Shown: positions 34,241-45,308, counted from the first letter of the stretch. The stretch is DNA of 64,000 nt from Molanna angustata (GCA_963576475.1 OY754982.1:1457409-1521408), one strand, 5' to 3'. The notes: generated by a model from the letters alone, not told the origin. Translations and numbers: made by a program.

Positions 34241-35314
34241 GATTCCACGGATGGGTGAACTTTTTATTTTGTACCGTAAGTATTCCACGAATGGTTGATC
34301 TTTTTATTTTGTACCGTAAGGGTTCCACGAACGGGTGAACTTTTTATTTTGTACCGTAAGGATTCCACGAACGGGTGAACTTTTTATTTTGTACCGTAAG
34401 GATTCCACGAACGGGTGAACTTTTTATTTTGTACTGTAAGGATTCCACGAACGGGTGAACTTTTTATTTTGTACCGTAAGGATTCCACGAATGGGTGAAC
34501 TTTTTATTTTGTACCGTAAGGATTCCACGAACGGGTGAACTTTTTATTTTGTACTGTAAGGATTCCACGAATGGGTGAACTTTTTATTTTGTGCCGTAAG
34601 GATTCCACAAACGGGTGAACTTTTTATTTTGTACCGTAAGGATTCCACGAATGGTTGAACTTTTTATTTTGTACCGTAAGGATTCCACGAATGGTTGAAC
34701 TTTTTATTTTGTACCGTAAGGATTCCACGAACGGGTGAACTTTTTATTTTGTACCGTAAGGATTCCACGAATGGTTGAACTTTTTATTTTGTACCGTAAG
34801 GATTCCACGAACGGGTGAACTTTTTATTTTGTACCGTAAGGATTCCACGAACGGGTGAACTTTTTATTTTGTACCGTAAGGATTCCACGAATGGTTGAAC
34901 TTTTTATTTTGTACCGTAAGGATTCCACGAACGGGTGAACTTTTTATTTTGTACCGTAAGGATTCCACGAATGGTTGAACTTTTTATTTTGTACCGTAAG
35001 GATTCCACGAATGGGTGAACTTTTTATTTTGTGCCGTAAGGATTCCACAAACGGGTGAACTTTTTATTTTGTACCGTAAGGATTCCACGAATGGGTGAAC
35101 TTTTTATTTTGTACCGTAAGGATTCCACGAATGGTTGAACTTTTTATTTTGTACCGTAAGGATTCCACGAATGGTTGAACTTTTTATTTTGTACCGTAAG
35201 GATTCCACGAACGGGTGAACTTTTTATTTTGTACCGTAAGGATTCCACGAATGGTTGAACTTTTTATTTTGTACCGTAAGGATTTCACGAATAGGTGAAC
35301 TTTTTATTTTGTAC
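34241..35314. repeat. 40-bp minisatellite, about 27 copies
   Basis: The unit 'gattccacgaacgggtgaac' plus 'tttttattttgtaccgtaag' repeats every 40 bp. Two main variants, 'acgggtgaac' and 'atggttgaac', are interspersed in a non-random order with rarer 'gtactg' and 'gtgccg' variants. A block around 34560-34720 recurs around 35000-35220, which points to duplication of multi-unit segments. It is non-coding, with stops in all frames. Confidence 0.95.
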
Positions 35315-35684
35315 AAAGACGTAACGAAATAGCTCAATATTTGATAATTTCGACAGATGAAATGATTGAGATGGCTAATCACCTAATTATTTTATGTGCT
35401 TAAAATATAATATTATAATATCAATATGAAAGTGATTGATCCATTCCATTCTATGTCCATCGTTTATTGGGGCCCCGTAAGTATTGAACATAGTATACAC
35501 AGATACATTACCATTCTTCACATACACCACACTTTTGACTAATCTCAAATATTTTTCTTTTCTTTTTTCGCTTGAATTGTCTTCGTTATATTTATCTATG
35601 GAACAATATAATTGGCTTACTTTAATAATAATTTTTTTTTTTTAATTAAAAAATGTAATGGCTGTTTTGTTTAAAAAAAAAAAA

Positions 35685-35880
35685 TAACATCTCACATACT
35701 TCAGCAATGGGGTTCACCATCCCTTCTGAATGTAGTGTATTTTAGGTGTGACGAGACTAGTGTGTGGGGATACACGTACGTGTCGGGCTTCCTTTTTATA
35801 ATGTAATGCACACCCGCAGACCTGTCGCTAGTAACCCCACATTGTGGGATATGCCGTGATGCTATGAATGTAATAATATA
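35685..35880 (+). repeat. SINE-like repeat, nearly complete
   Basis: Plus-strand copy of the family described at 838-1000, with blocks 'aacatctcacatacttcagc', 'aggtgtgacgagactagtgt', 'gacctgtcgctagtaacccc' and the tail 'tatgccgtgatgctatgaat'. Confidence 0.6.
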
Positions 35881-36777
35881 GATAAATTGATTGAATTCAT
35901 AGTTCGGGAAATACCTACAGAAAACACAAAAATTTTGTCCTACACAAAAACATCGCGAGAAATTTAGTGTGCACTCCCAACATGATACGCGTTGAAAATT
36001 ATATTTAAAATAAACAGTTAAAAATATTTTTTTATTAAATATTTTAAGAACAACCCAGCAAAACGTTGTCTAGCTCTGGTGTACAATGTACCAATACATA
36101 ATATGATGTGAACCAGATAAACTTGAATATTGAAAATATCTTTAGCTCTGTATCAGACACATACACACACCTGGGTTCAGAGCATAGATAAGATATATGT
36201 CATGTGACATCACATTATAAATACATAGGTACATATTATATACAGCATATACATACATAGTTAGGTAGGTACATACATTGATGTTATTTGAGTACTTAGT
36301 TATATTAGATAAACATAATGTTATAAGGTTTATTACACAAATAGATTTTAGATAAAAATGTCTCGCAAATTTAACCATGATAACACCGGAATGTTAATTA
36401 AAAAAATATTATTTGTAAATTTAGAGGGACTTTGCCCCTGATGCAACCAACTCCTTCCAGATCATAAAAGAAAATATATGAAGAGAAAAATATAATGTCA
36501 CTCACAGAGACGCCTCAAATTGAGTATGAGTTAAAGTGATATCCTGAAATAAACGATTAGGTTGTGTCCAATACTAAACTCCTCACAACATACTTACTTT
36601 AAACAAAAATGAAAAACCGAGGACGTCAAGATTTTTAAGTTTTTAACAGATAAAATAATAGATATGAAATTGATAGATGTCTATGGAAAAATTATTATAC
36701 TGCATTAACTTAAAAGTGCACTTCATGTTGGTACGACTGTCAGTCAGTAAAATAAACTGAATAATGTTGCCATATCT

Positions 36778-36975
36778 AGTGATGAGCAAAAGTCTTGCAA
36801 GTCTTGCAGTCTTGGTCTTGCATTTTTTGCAAGACCAAGACCAAGACCACATACTTCACTGCAAGAACAAGACCAAGACCAGGTACGCAAGACCAAAACC
36901 AAGAACAAGACCATGCTTGCAAGACCAAGAGTCTTGCAAGACTTAAATGCAAGACTCTTGCGGTCTTGCATTTTT
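36778..36975 (+). repeat. CAAGAC-rich simple repeat element
   Basis: About 200 bp of interspersed 'caagac', 'caagacc' and 'gtcttg' hexamers in both orientations, beginning 'agtgatgagcaaa'. A related element in reverse orientation lies at 47241-47416 and ends 'tttgctcatcacta'. The opposed hexamers can fold into hairpins. The open frames encoding KTKTKT-like strings are low-complexity artefacts. Confidence 0.7.
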
Positions 36976-37036
36976 TTTAATATGTTGACATATTACTCAT
37001 AGAAATTGCATTGGAACGACGACAGTAAATGACTTA

Positions 37037-37249
37037 TCCAACTGTCGATTCGTTTAAGGGAATGAAATTCTCTTGAAGGAAGAGGCAGTTTAAATTCAAG
37101 ATACGCGAGATTGTATGCAGGGTCTATATTTTTCACGGTGTTTCCAACTTTGAAGTCAAAAAACACCAACATAGAGGCTTCGCAGCATATATGTTCCGTA
37201 GACGGATTTAGTCAGAATTCGGAGTAGAACATTTCGTGAGTCTGTGTGT

Positions 37250-37336
<87 letters not shown>

Positions 37337-38065
37337 TGTGTGTCCGTCCCCCGTATTAACTTTTGATCCGCTCAATTCACAGAGCCGAAAATTTCAGAGT
37401 ATATAAACAGTAATAGGCCTACAAAACTGTTATACTCAGAATTTTGAATTTTTGTTTCAGTCAGGAGTTATCAACTTTTGAATTTTCACTTTATTTTTCC
37501 ATATATCTCAGAAAGCATAAAAGCTAGAACACTGAAAATTGGTATGAATATAGACAAATACAAAATCTCAAATTCAATTATTCAAAAAAATTACAGTTTC
37601 TTTTTTAATATATTTTTTATGACAAATTTATGTGTTTAACTGCCTATATTTCCATAATTTTTAAAAATATCGTAAAAAGCCGAAACACCTCATTAGCATT
37701 GTAGTATTACATCTCCATTTTTTTTTTAACAATTTTTATAAAAATTTACGACATCGCTTCATACAATTTGTATGGCAGTCGCCTATACACAATATTTAAG
37801 AAGACTTAATAGTTTGATACTTAAATCTCCAAACATACATACATACCATCATGCTGGTTTCATATTCCGGGTTCGAAAAAGGACTGACCTCCACACTATC
37901 CTTTATTGACATACATACCTACATGTGTTGTATGTAAAACAAAATATCTTAAAATATTCAATAATTTTGATTTTTGGGTTTATAGTTTGGTAGGTACTTA
38001 TTCTTCAACTATACATAGGTACTATCGCTATCGACAGTTGGATCTCATGTGTTACATGCAACTAG
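37037..38065 (+). mobile_element. Non-autonomous Helitron-like element (1,029 bp)
   Basis: It starts TCCAACTGTCGATTCGTTTA after host A and ends ATCGACAGTTGGATCT, hairpin CATGTGTTACATG, CAACTAG before host T. Its internal GT tract is greatly expanded (37242-37343, about 100 bp) compared with the copies at 29302 and 32819. There is no coding capacity. Confidence 0.8.
37242..37343. repeat. (GT)n microsatellite
   Basis: About 50 GT units with a few interruptions, inside the Helitron-like copy at the position where its relatives carry shorter GT tracts. Confidence 0.95.
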
Positions 38066-38545
38066 TAGTATGGTTTAAAATAACATACAAAGATCGAATT
38101 TTATGACATCATTTTATAAAAATGGTATAAAAATAATTTATAATTTAAATAATTTTGTTTCATTGTTAAATGAATTCATAATAATAAATAGGTGTAGTTA
38201 CCAAAATGTAATTTCTAGGTAGGTACTTCTTTAAGAATGAAATTTACATATCGGTTTAAAATACAAATATTTTTTATACTATGAACACGTGCGTGTATAC
38301 ACAGGAAGTCAACATCTCAGATTCAAATTGTCTCATATTACGTTTACGTGATGCAAAAATAACTCTTATCATTACTAGCGCAAATGTCATATTTGACCGC
38401 GGTGTGTAAAAGAATAAAATAATATTATTCTTCGAGACAATAATTTTGGCCGATGTAAACAAACGTACTCAGAGGCGTTGCAAGTGTAGGTACTTTACCT
38501 TGTGCATAAAGTAAATACAATTAATTATTTTATTTAATGTTTTCC

Positions 38546-38680
38546 AAATTTCGATTTGTTCAAGAGAATTTATTTCTATTAACAGACCGATAAAAGTTTC
38601 AATCGAAGATGTGCGAGATATGTATGCCAGATCTATATTTTTCATGGTTTTTTCAACTTTGAAAATACCATTCCTATGGA
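38546..38680 (+). mobile_element. Helitron-like 5' fragment
   Basis: Diverged 5' part of the same family: 'cgatttgttcaagagaattt', 'gatgtgcgagatatgtatgc', 'tttttcatggttttttcaac'. There is no 3' end. Confidence 0.6.
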
Positions 38681-38877
38681 GCACGTTACAACTATTTAAT
38701 TTTAATACGAATAATACTACCGAAGGCCATTTACAATTACAATTATACACAATACAAATAAAAATATTCATCACAGTCAATTAGAAAAACATAATAATGT
38801 ACCTATTTATTTTATCGATTGAATGAATATGCAAACAAAACATTAAATATACATATAAGGGACACACACAGACACAC

Positions 38878-39013
38878 TAAGCCTCTAAGTTGGTGTTTTT
38901 TGACTTCAAAGTTGAAAAAAACATGAAAGATATAGACCTGGCATAAAATTCTCTTAATACTGACGATTCATTAAGATAAATATATTCTCTTGAACGTGTC
39001 GACAGTTGGAATA
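38878..39013 (-). mobile_element. Helitron-like 5' fragment, inverted
   Basis: In reverse orientation it carries 'ccaactgtcgacacgttcaa', then 'ccaggtctatatctttcatg' and 'acaccaacttagaggctta', the 5' third of the family. With the fragment at 38546 it forms a loose inverted pair. Confidence 0.6.
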
Positions 39014-39510
39014 TTATGTATATATGGGTATGTATGTATGCATGTATATATTTTTAAGTGTTTAGATTTTCTTATTAGTATGAATACCTAAATTTTGTAT
39101 TTTTGTAAAGTAATCCTTTCAGAATACAATCTCACCATGATACTAGTTAATAATCTGCAATAAAAAGAATACCCTTAAAAATTTCAAATTCATAACTCCG
39201 CACTATATCACCTTCGGGGGTAGTGGAGGATAAAAATATTTCACATCAAACCATTGATTTTTTACGTTCATATTGCCAATGTCAAACGCAGTGGTTCAAC
39301 CATGTTAAGTAAAAATACATAATATCTACTGTGAAACAATATTTAATAAACAGTAAGTACTTAAGGCAAACAACACGTACTCTAATGATGTATTTGTAAA
39401 AGAATGTAATTTAATTAATATTATATAGGGCGCCCATAGAAGAGGGTACCTATGTATATACATACATAAGCAATATAGAGGTATACTCTTTGACAAAAAG
39501 AACCTCAATG

Positions 39511-39515
39511 ACTTT
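39511..39515. repeat. Target-site duplication of the BEL/Pao element
   Basis: ACTTT at 39511-39515 directly precedes the 5' LTR and is repeated at 45899-45903 directly after the 3' LTR. Five bases is the usual duplication for this superfamily. Confidence 0.9.
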
Positions 39516-40071
39516 TGTTACGGACGAGAAAATATATAAATAAATATATAAATAGGAATAAATAGTGATAATAATCAATTGTAAAACGCCACTGTCGTGT
39601 GCGTATATTGTTATTTGTAAACGCCAATGTCGTGCCTGCCGGCCGATAAGCGGCGGTATTTCCCACTGCATTGTTCGTAACCATATAAATACCTGTCATG
39701 TTTTGTAAATAAACACTTACACTTCGTACGCCTCGACGACCGCCTTTTGTTTATCTCTCTGTTCCTGAACCCATCGATATATATTTGACTGCTTTGCTTG
39801 ATCTTCACGGACTCGATTTGACACTGGATTGGACTTGCTTGGATACCGCTGATTGACCCTGCCTGGATTCTGGACTATTGCTGCCGCTGTACCCTGTACT
39901 TCAACTTATCTGCACTACCACGAGCAGAGCGTTCGACCTCCCCTCTGCGATACATGCCACTGTGCATCGCCGAGGTACGGTAGTGAGCTACCCGACACGT
40001 CCTGGTGAGAAGGCGAGCCACCCCCTTTTCTGAAAACTTTGTTATTGGCACTCGAGAGGGTGTCGGTTACA
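39516..40071 (+). repeat. 5' LTR
   Basis: It begins TGTTACGGACG and ends GTCGGTTACA, so the ends form a short imperfect inverted repeat (TGTTAC / GGTTACA). It contains a TATA-like 'ccatataaatacc' near 39680 and an AATAAA-type 'gtaaataaacac' near 39706. These are candidate promoter and polyadenylation signals. Confidence 0.93.
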
Positions 40072-40074
40072 AAT

Positions 40075-40092
40075 TGGTCCTTCGTGCTGCGG
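40075..40092 (+). promoter_or_regulatory. Probable tRNA primer-binding site
   Basis: 'tggtccttcgtgctgcgg' starts four bases after the 5' LTR with the TGG expected to pair with a tRNA 3' CCA. The exact tRNA was not determined. Confidence 0.6.
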
Positions 40093-40115
40093 ATCGACCC
40101 TTACCAGGAGTCAGG

Positions 40116-43100
40116 ATGACACCATCGTTGAGGAGCAAGAAGACTGCTGCCAAAGACGTCGAGGCTAAGTCGGTCTCTGAGAACGAGTCGACGATATCTG
40201 GAGGCTCTACGTCGGAGGATACGATTGTGCAACTTAGAAGAAAGTTGAAACAACAGGAGCTTGAGCTGCAACGTCGGCAACGTCAGATTGAGGAGATGGA
40301 GAAGTCATGCGCGGATGGAGCCGACGCTGAGGCCGGCCGCGCAGTACCCGAAGCTACCAACGGTGTGATCGACGAGGATGAAGTGATGCCAGGGGCCTCT
40401 GTGGACAATGAGGCCGCCCGGCGTACCCAGGAATGGGCAAGCAAGCAAGCTGAACCATTTGCGATGATGGCGGCAGCTATGACGGATGCCTTCCGTGCAA
40501 TGACTGCAAGTGTCAGCTGCCCGTCGCCTCATCGAGAGGAAGCACAATTTAGTGCTCTGATTGCCCGAACAACCACGGCTAAGGATCTTCCGACGTTCTC
40601 GGGGGATGCCGTGCACTGGAGGAGTTTTAAAAGCCAGTGGGAGCAGTCGACGAGCCTCTGCGGGTTGACGGATGCCGAGAACATCCTGCGATTACAACGC
40701 GCCCTGACCGGGCGTGCGCGGGATGTCGTCTCCGCGATGTTAGCAGACCCGAAAAACGTGTCGAAAATAATCGACAAACTGGAGAAAAACTTTGGACATC
40801 CACAGATGATTGTGGCGGCCATGCTGGAGAAGATGCGAAGGCTGCCACGGATCGCCGAGCCGCCCACTATAGACGCTGTGCGGGACTTCGCCCTGGCGAT
40901 AAGCAATGTGGTATGCACCGTCAAGGGCATAGATGAAAAATATCTGCTAGGACCCCAGCTCCTGGAGGAGATGGTGGCGAAGTTGCCGTCGGTGCTCCAG
41001 TGGTTGTGGTTTTTCACTGGTCGGCACAGCACCGACCAAGCTACTATTGAAGACCTGTCGACTTGGCTGGACTCAATGTGCAACGCGGTGCCGAACTTGG
41101 GAGGTCTGCAGCCCGGACGACAGCCGAGACGAGACGCTCGCCGAGACACTCACGCGGTGGCCCACCACCTCACGGAGGAAAGGAGAACGGGGCCGACCTG
41201 CGAATTGTGTAGTGAGTCGCACCGGCTGCCAGAATGTGCTGCGTTCCAGTCGAAGGCATTAAACGAGAAGTGGAGTTATGTAAAGAACAAACGACTGTGC
41301 TATGCGTGCCTGGCTAGTGGGCACATGACGCCGAAATGTCAGAAGAAAAAGAAGTGCAGTGTCGATAGCTGTCAACGATACCATCACGCTATGCTACACG
41401 GACAATCGGATGGTGCGGCGTTTGAGAGCGTCCACCACATCAACCATGCGAGTGATGTATTGTTGAAGGTGTTACCGGTGACGATAACCGGGCCAGCGGG
41501 CGAGGCTAGTGTATATGCCTTGCTCGACGAGGGCTCGACGATATCGCTTATCGACGCAGCCGTCGCAGCAAAGGTCGGCGCGACAGGACCGGTTCGCGGC
41601 ATCAAGATCCGCGGGGCCGGCGGTATGCGCTCGGATGACACGGAGTCGCGGCGGGTGAAGGTGGGAGTGGCCGGAGACGGACAGACATACTCCATCAAGG
41701 CCAACACAGTGCGCGACTTAAACCTGCCGCCGACGACAGCATTGGATGCTTCTTCGAGGCTGAGCAAGGCGCCGGCCCGCGAGGTAACACCGCTAGTGTT
41801 ACTAGGCCAAGATAACGCCCATCTTATTGTGTCGCGTGAAGTGCGACAAATGCGTGATGCGCGCCTTGCATCACGCACAGCTCTTGGATGGACCATACAT
41901 GGAGGCGGCGAGTCAGGGCGTGATGGCTCCGCGATCGCGCTCGCTACAGTGGCCAACACGGCAGTAGCACGCGACCAAGAACTGCATGAATTAGTGAAAT
42001 TGAACTTTGCTGTAGACTCGCTTGGCGTATCGGCGACACCGCGAGTATCGGAAGACGTGAAGAGAGCTACAGCAATTATGAACAGCACTACGAGACAGTG
42101 CCAGGACGGTCGGTGGGAGACCGGCCTACTGTGGCGGTATGACGATGTGTCGTTGCCCGACAACAGCAGCTGCGCGACCAGAAGATTCACGCAGCTTGAA
42201 TCGAGGCTACGGGCCGACGAAGGACTTGCGAAGGCCTACAAGGAAAAAATCGCAGACCTTGTGAACAAGGGTTACGCGCGCCGGCTAGGGCCCGGTGAGG
42301 CAATGGCGTCTAGCAGAGTATGGTACTTACCGCACCTTGCTGTACAGAACCCGAACAAACCAGGCAAGCTGCGTGTGGTTTTCGACGCGGCGAGCAAATA
42401 CCGAGGCACTTCACTTAACGATATGTTGCTGACAGGTCCTGACTTCCTATCTTCTCTGATGGGCAATGTCCTGCGATTTCGCGAGGGAAGAATTGCCATC
42501 GCCGCAGACATAAAGGAGATGTTCCTTCGGGTGAAGATACGAAGAGAGGACCAAGCCTCACAATTGTTCCTTTGGAGGGCCAATCGAGAAGAACCGGTGA
42601 GCACTTATGTGTTGACTTCGATGATGTTCGGAGCTAAGTGTTCGCCGAGCAGTGCACAGTTTGTTCGTGATAAGATCGCTGAACAGCATGGAGCAACACA
42701 CCCGGAGGCCTCGGCGGCAATAAAGAACAAATTCTACATGGATGACTATCTGGATGCTGTCGAGACGCCTAGAGAGGCCATTGAAATAATGAAGAGCGTC
42801 ACGGCCGTCTTACGTCAAGGCGGCTTTGAGCTGACGAACTGGGCGTCGAACCACCCGCTGGTTAGGCGATCAATAGCTGACAGCGACCGTGCAACGGCCG
42901 CCGTAGAGATCCACAGCTGCGGCGATACCAACGAGCGAGTACTGGGAGTCACATGGGACCCAACGAACGACGTGTTCATATTCGCCTTCGACCACCTGTG
43001 GGAAAATGATGATGACCGCGTCAGTAAAAGGATGCTGCTAAGCGACATCATGAGGATCTTCGACCCGCTTGGAATCGTCTCCTGCCTGACGGTTCGGGCG

Positions 43101-45308
43101 AAGATATTGCTGCAGCGAGTGTGGCGGACGAACGTTGGATGGGACGACACATTACCCCCCGACATCCTGGGCGAGTGGGAGTCACTCAAGGCTGGCATGT
43201 CGGCCAGCCGACCCGCCCTTCCAAGATGCTGCGTGTGGGAGGCTAGAGCGAAGCGTACGCTTCACGTGTTCGGCGACGCTTCAGAAAAGGCATGCTGCGC
43301 TGTCGCCTACTTGGTGGAGGAGAGCCCTGGCGAGACGCGTGTCGCATTTCTGACCAGCAAGTGCAAGGTAGCGCCGCTACGGCCGTTATCGATACCCCGC
43401 CTTGAGCTGCAGGCGGCGTTGATGGCGGCAAGGCTGGCGGCCACCATAAAGAAGGAGCTAACGTCACACATCAGCGAGACGGTCCACTGGACCGACTCAA
43501 CGACAGTACTGCAATGGCTGAGAACGGACCCACGGACCTACTCAACCTTCGTTGCAAACAGGTTGGGCGAGATTGACGAGCTCACGGACACGAAGAGTTG
43601 GCGGTGGGTTCCGACCGAGCTCAACCCGGCTGACATTGGGACAAGGGATGGAGACATGCCGAATCTTGGGCCAGACGGCATGTGGTTTAGGGGGCCGGAC
43701 TTTCTGAGGAGGCCGCCCACTGACTGGCCCGAAGAAAGGAATGTGCGTGTGGAGCATGAATGCGCCGACCTGGAGGTGCGGCCACATCGCGTCATGACAA
43801 CGGTCCAAGTACATGGGCTTCACGAAGCTCATCCTGACGTGTCAAGATTCTCATCTTGGACGCGACTCATCAGGGCGACAGCTTGGATGTTGCGATTCAT
43901 GGAGAGATGCAGACGGCGAGGGCCGGCCGGCTCCGAGCTCACGGTCTCTGAGCTGGTGCAGGCCGAACGAGCATGGATTGCCCACTGCCAGGAAGACAGC
44001 TTCGGCGAAGATGCAGCGGTGCTGCGACGGGGGGAGGCAATTGCGGCTGGCAGCCGACTGGCACATTTGAAACCCTTCGTCGATGAACAAGGCATGTTAC
44101 GCATGGGTACACGGCTGGGCGCGCTCGGCGAGACAGCGCGCGGCGTGCAGGCTCCTATCATTTTGGATGGAGCTCACCCGTATACACACCTTCTGATCAG
44201 GCGTTACCACGACCAAGCTCAGCACGCAGGGTGCGAACGAACGATCGCCGATTTGAGAGTGTCGTTCACAGTCGTGAGGATGAGAACTACGGTTCGCAAG
44301 GTACTACGAAGCTGCCTACACTGCCAACAGGCACGCGCTAGACCATCACCACCCATGATGGGTCAATTGCCGCCAGCCAGACTCGCCCATAATGAGAGAC
44401 CATTCACGCACTGCGGCCTGGACATGTTTGGGCCGATGATGGTCGCAGTGGGACGGCGGAGAGAGAAGAGGTACGGGGCGCTGTTCACATGTATGGTGAC
44501 ACGCGCCGTGCACATAGAGCTCGTCTCTTCACTGAGCAGCGATGGTACCATTATGGCCATAAGGAGAATGACCGCGAGGCGCGGTCAACCTATCGCCTTT
44601 TACAGTGACAACGGCACCAACTTCCGAGGTGCCGACAAGGAAATGCGAGACGCGCTGGAGAGCTTGCGAAACGACAAGCATGTGATAAGCGAGCTGACGA
44701 ACCGTCGCATTGAATGGCGATTCAACACACCATCGGCACCGCATATGGGCGGCGCCTGGGAACGGTTGGTGAGATCAGTGAAAGTCGCGCTGCGGGAGAC
44801 CCTCAAGGAACGGGTTCCCCGCGAGGAAACTCTCCTCACCACGCTGGCGGAAGCAGAATTCTGCATTAACAGTAGACCACTCACACATGTGTCGGTCGAC
44901 CCGAAGGATGAGGAGCCTTTGACCCCCAATCATTTCTTGGTGGGATCATCTGGACAGAGGCCAAACCTGTCACTGTATACCGCGCAGCAGGAAGAGATCT
45001 GCCTTAGAAAACAGTGGCAGATGGCTCAACAGCTGGCGGATATGTTCTGGCGCCGGTGGGTGCGAGAATATCTTCCCACTCTGGCCCAACGGAAGAAATG
45101 GAAGGAACCAGCTACGCCACTGAAGGTCGGGGACCTCGTGGTGATAATGGATGCCTCCCTGCCGCGAAATTACTGGCCACGAGGTCGCATTGTGGAGGCG
45201 ACCACCGCAGTGGATGGACAGGTCCGCACCGTGCGGGTACGGACCGCCGCCGGGGACTACGAGAAACCAGCAGTAAAGGTTGCAGCATTGCCGGTTCTCG
45301 TCCGTTGA
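40116..45308 (+). CDS. BEL/Pao Gag-Pol polyprotein
   Basis: ORF of 1,730 residues from the first ATG after the primer site; an upstream in-frame extension into the LTR has no ATG. Order: coiled-coil-rich Gag (KKLKQQELELQRRQRQIEEM-type segment, about 60-90), a Gag-like domain (about 150-330), and zinc knuckles at about 362 (CELCSESHRLPEC) and 395 (CYACLASGHMTPKC). Next is a Pao-type aspartic protease with LLDEGS (Asp471). The RT follows, with FYMDDYLDAV (YMDD 874-877). RNase H has Asp1054, Glu1097 and Asp1127. The integrase has a zinc region starting near His1358 and DDE residues Asp1436, Asp1498 and Glu1549, followed by the usual C-terminal domain. All catalytic residues checked are present and no stop or frameshift interrupts it. 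It is expected to act in cytoplasmic particles and then in the nucleus. The protease reads DEGS rather than the common D-S/T-G. Confidence 0.95.
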   Translation: MTPSLRSKKTAAKDVEAKSVSENESTISGGSTSEDTIVQLRRKLKQQELELQRRQRQIEEMEKSCADGADAEAGRAVPEATNGVIDEDEVMPGASVDNEAARRTQEWASKQAEPFAMMAAAMTDAFRAMTASVSCPSPHREEAQFSALIARTTTAKDLPTFSGDAVHWRSFKSQWEQSTSLCGLTDAENILRLQRALTGRARDVVSAMLADPKNVSKIIDKLEKNFGHPQMIVAAMLEKMRRLPRIAEPPTIDAVRDFALAISNVVCTVKGIDEKYLLGPQLLEEMVAKLPSVLQWLWFFTGRHSTDQATIEDLSTWLDSMCNAVPNLGGLQPGRQPRRDARRDTHAVAHHLTEERRTGPTCELCSESHRLPECAAFQSKALNEKWSYVKNKRLCYACLASGHMTPKCQKKKKCSVDSCQRYHHAMLHGQSDGAAFESVHHINHASDVLLKVLPVTITGPAGEASVYALLDEGSTISLIDAAVAAKVGATGPVRGIKIRGAGGMRSDDTESRRVKVGVAGDGQTYSIKANTVRDLNLPPTTALDASSRLSKAPAREVTPLVLLGQDNAHLIVSREVRQMRDARLASRTALGWTIHGGGESGRDGSAIALATVANTAVARDQELHELVKLNFAVDSLGVSATPRVSEDVKRATAIMNSTTRQCQDGRWETGLLWRYDDVSLPDNSSCATRRFTQLESRLRADEGLAKAYKEKIADLVNKGYARRLGPGEAMASSRVWYLPHLAVQNPNKPGKLRVVFDAASKYRGTSLNDMLLTGPDFLSSLMGNVLRFREGRIAIAADIKEMFLRVKIRREDQASQLFLWRANREEPVSTYVLTSMMFGAKCSPSSAQFVRDKIAEQHGATHPEASAAIKNKFYMDDYLDAVETPREAIEIMKSVTAVLRQGGFELTNWASNHPLVRRSIADSDRATAAVEIHSCGDTNERVLGVTWDPTNDVFIFAFDHLWENDDDRVSKRMLLSDIMRIFDPLGIVSCLTVRAKILLQRVWRTNVGWDDTLPPDILGEWESLKAGMSASRPALPRCCVWEARAKRTLHVFGDASEKACCAVAYLVEESPGETRVAFLTSKCKVAPLRPLSIPRLELQAALMAARLAATIKKELTSHISETVHWTDSTTVLQWLRTDPRTYSTFVANRLGEIDELTDTKSWRWVPTELNPADIGTRDGDMPNLGPDGMWFRGPDFLRRPPTDWPEERNVRVEHECADLEVRPHRVMTTVQVHGLHEAHPDVSRFSSWTRLIRATAWMLRFMERCRRRGPAGSELTVSELVQAERAWIAHCQEDSFGEDAAVLRRGEAIAAGSRLAHLKPFVDEQGMLRMGTRLGALGETARGVQAPIILDGAHPYTHLLIRRYHDQAQHAGCERTIADLRVSFTVVRMRTTVRKVLRSCLHCQQARARPSPPMMGQLPPARLAHNERPFTHCGLDMFGPMMVAVGRRREKRYGALFTCMVTRAVHIELVSSLSSDGTIMAIRRMTARRGQPIAFYSDNGTNFRGADKEMRDALESLRNDKHVISELTNRRIEWRFNTPSAPHMGGAWERLVRSVKVALRETLKERVPREETLLTTLAEAEFCINSRPLTHVSVDPKDEEPLTPNHFLVGSSGQRPNLSLYTAQQEEICLRKQWQMAQQLADMFWRRWVREYLPTLAQRKKWKEPATPLKVGDLVVIMDASLPRNYWPRGRIVEATTAVDGQVRTVRVRTAAGDYEKPAVKVAALPVLVR

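Noticed and set aside
36778..36975. Telomere-like repeat
   Set aside because: The hexamers are CAAGAC/GTCTTG in both orientations, not the insect TTAGG repeat, and the element has a defined end.
36744..36980. Small ORFs encoding KTKTKT- or LVLVLV-like peptides
   Set aside because: Translation of CAAGAC/GTCTTG simple repeats.
40005..40115. Start of the BEL/Pao polyprotein within the 5' LTR
   Set aside because: The upstream extension has no ATG (only GTG) and lies mostly inside the LTR, before the primer site. The ATG at 40116 is preferred.
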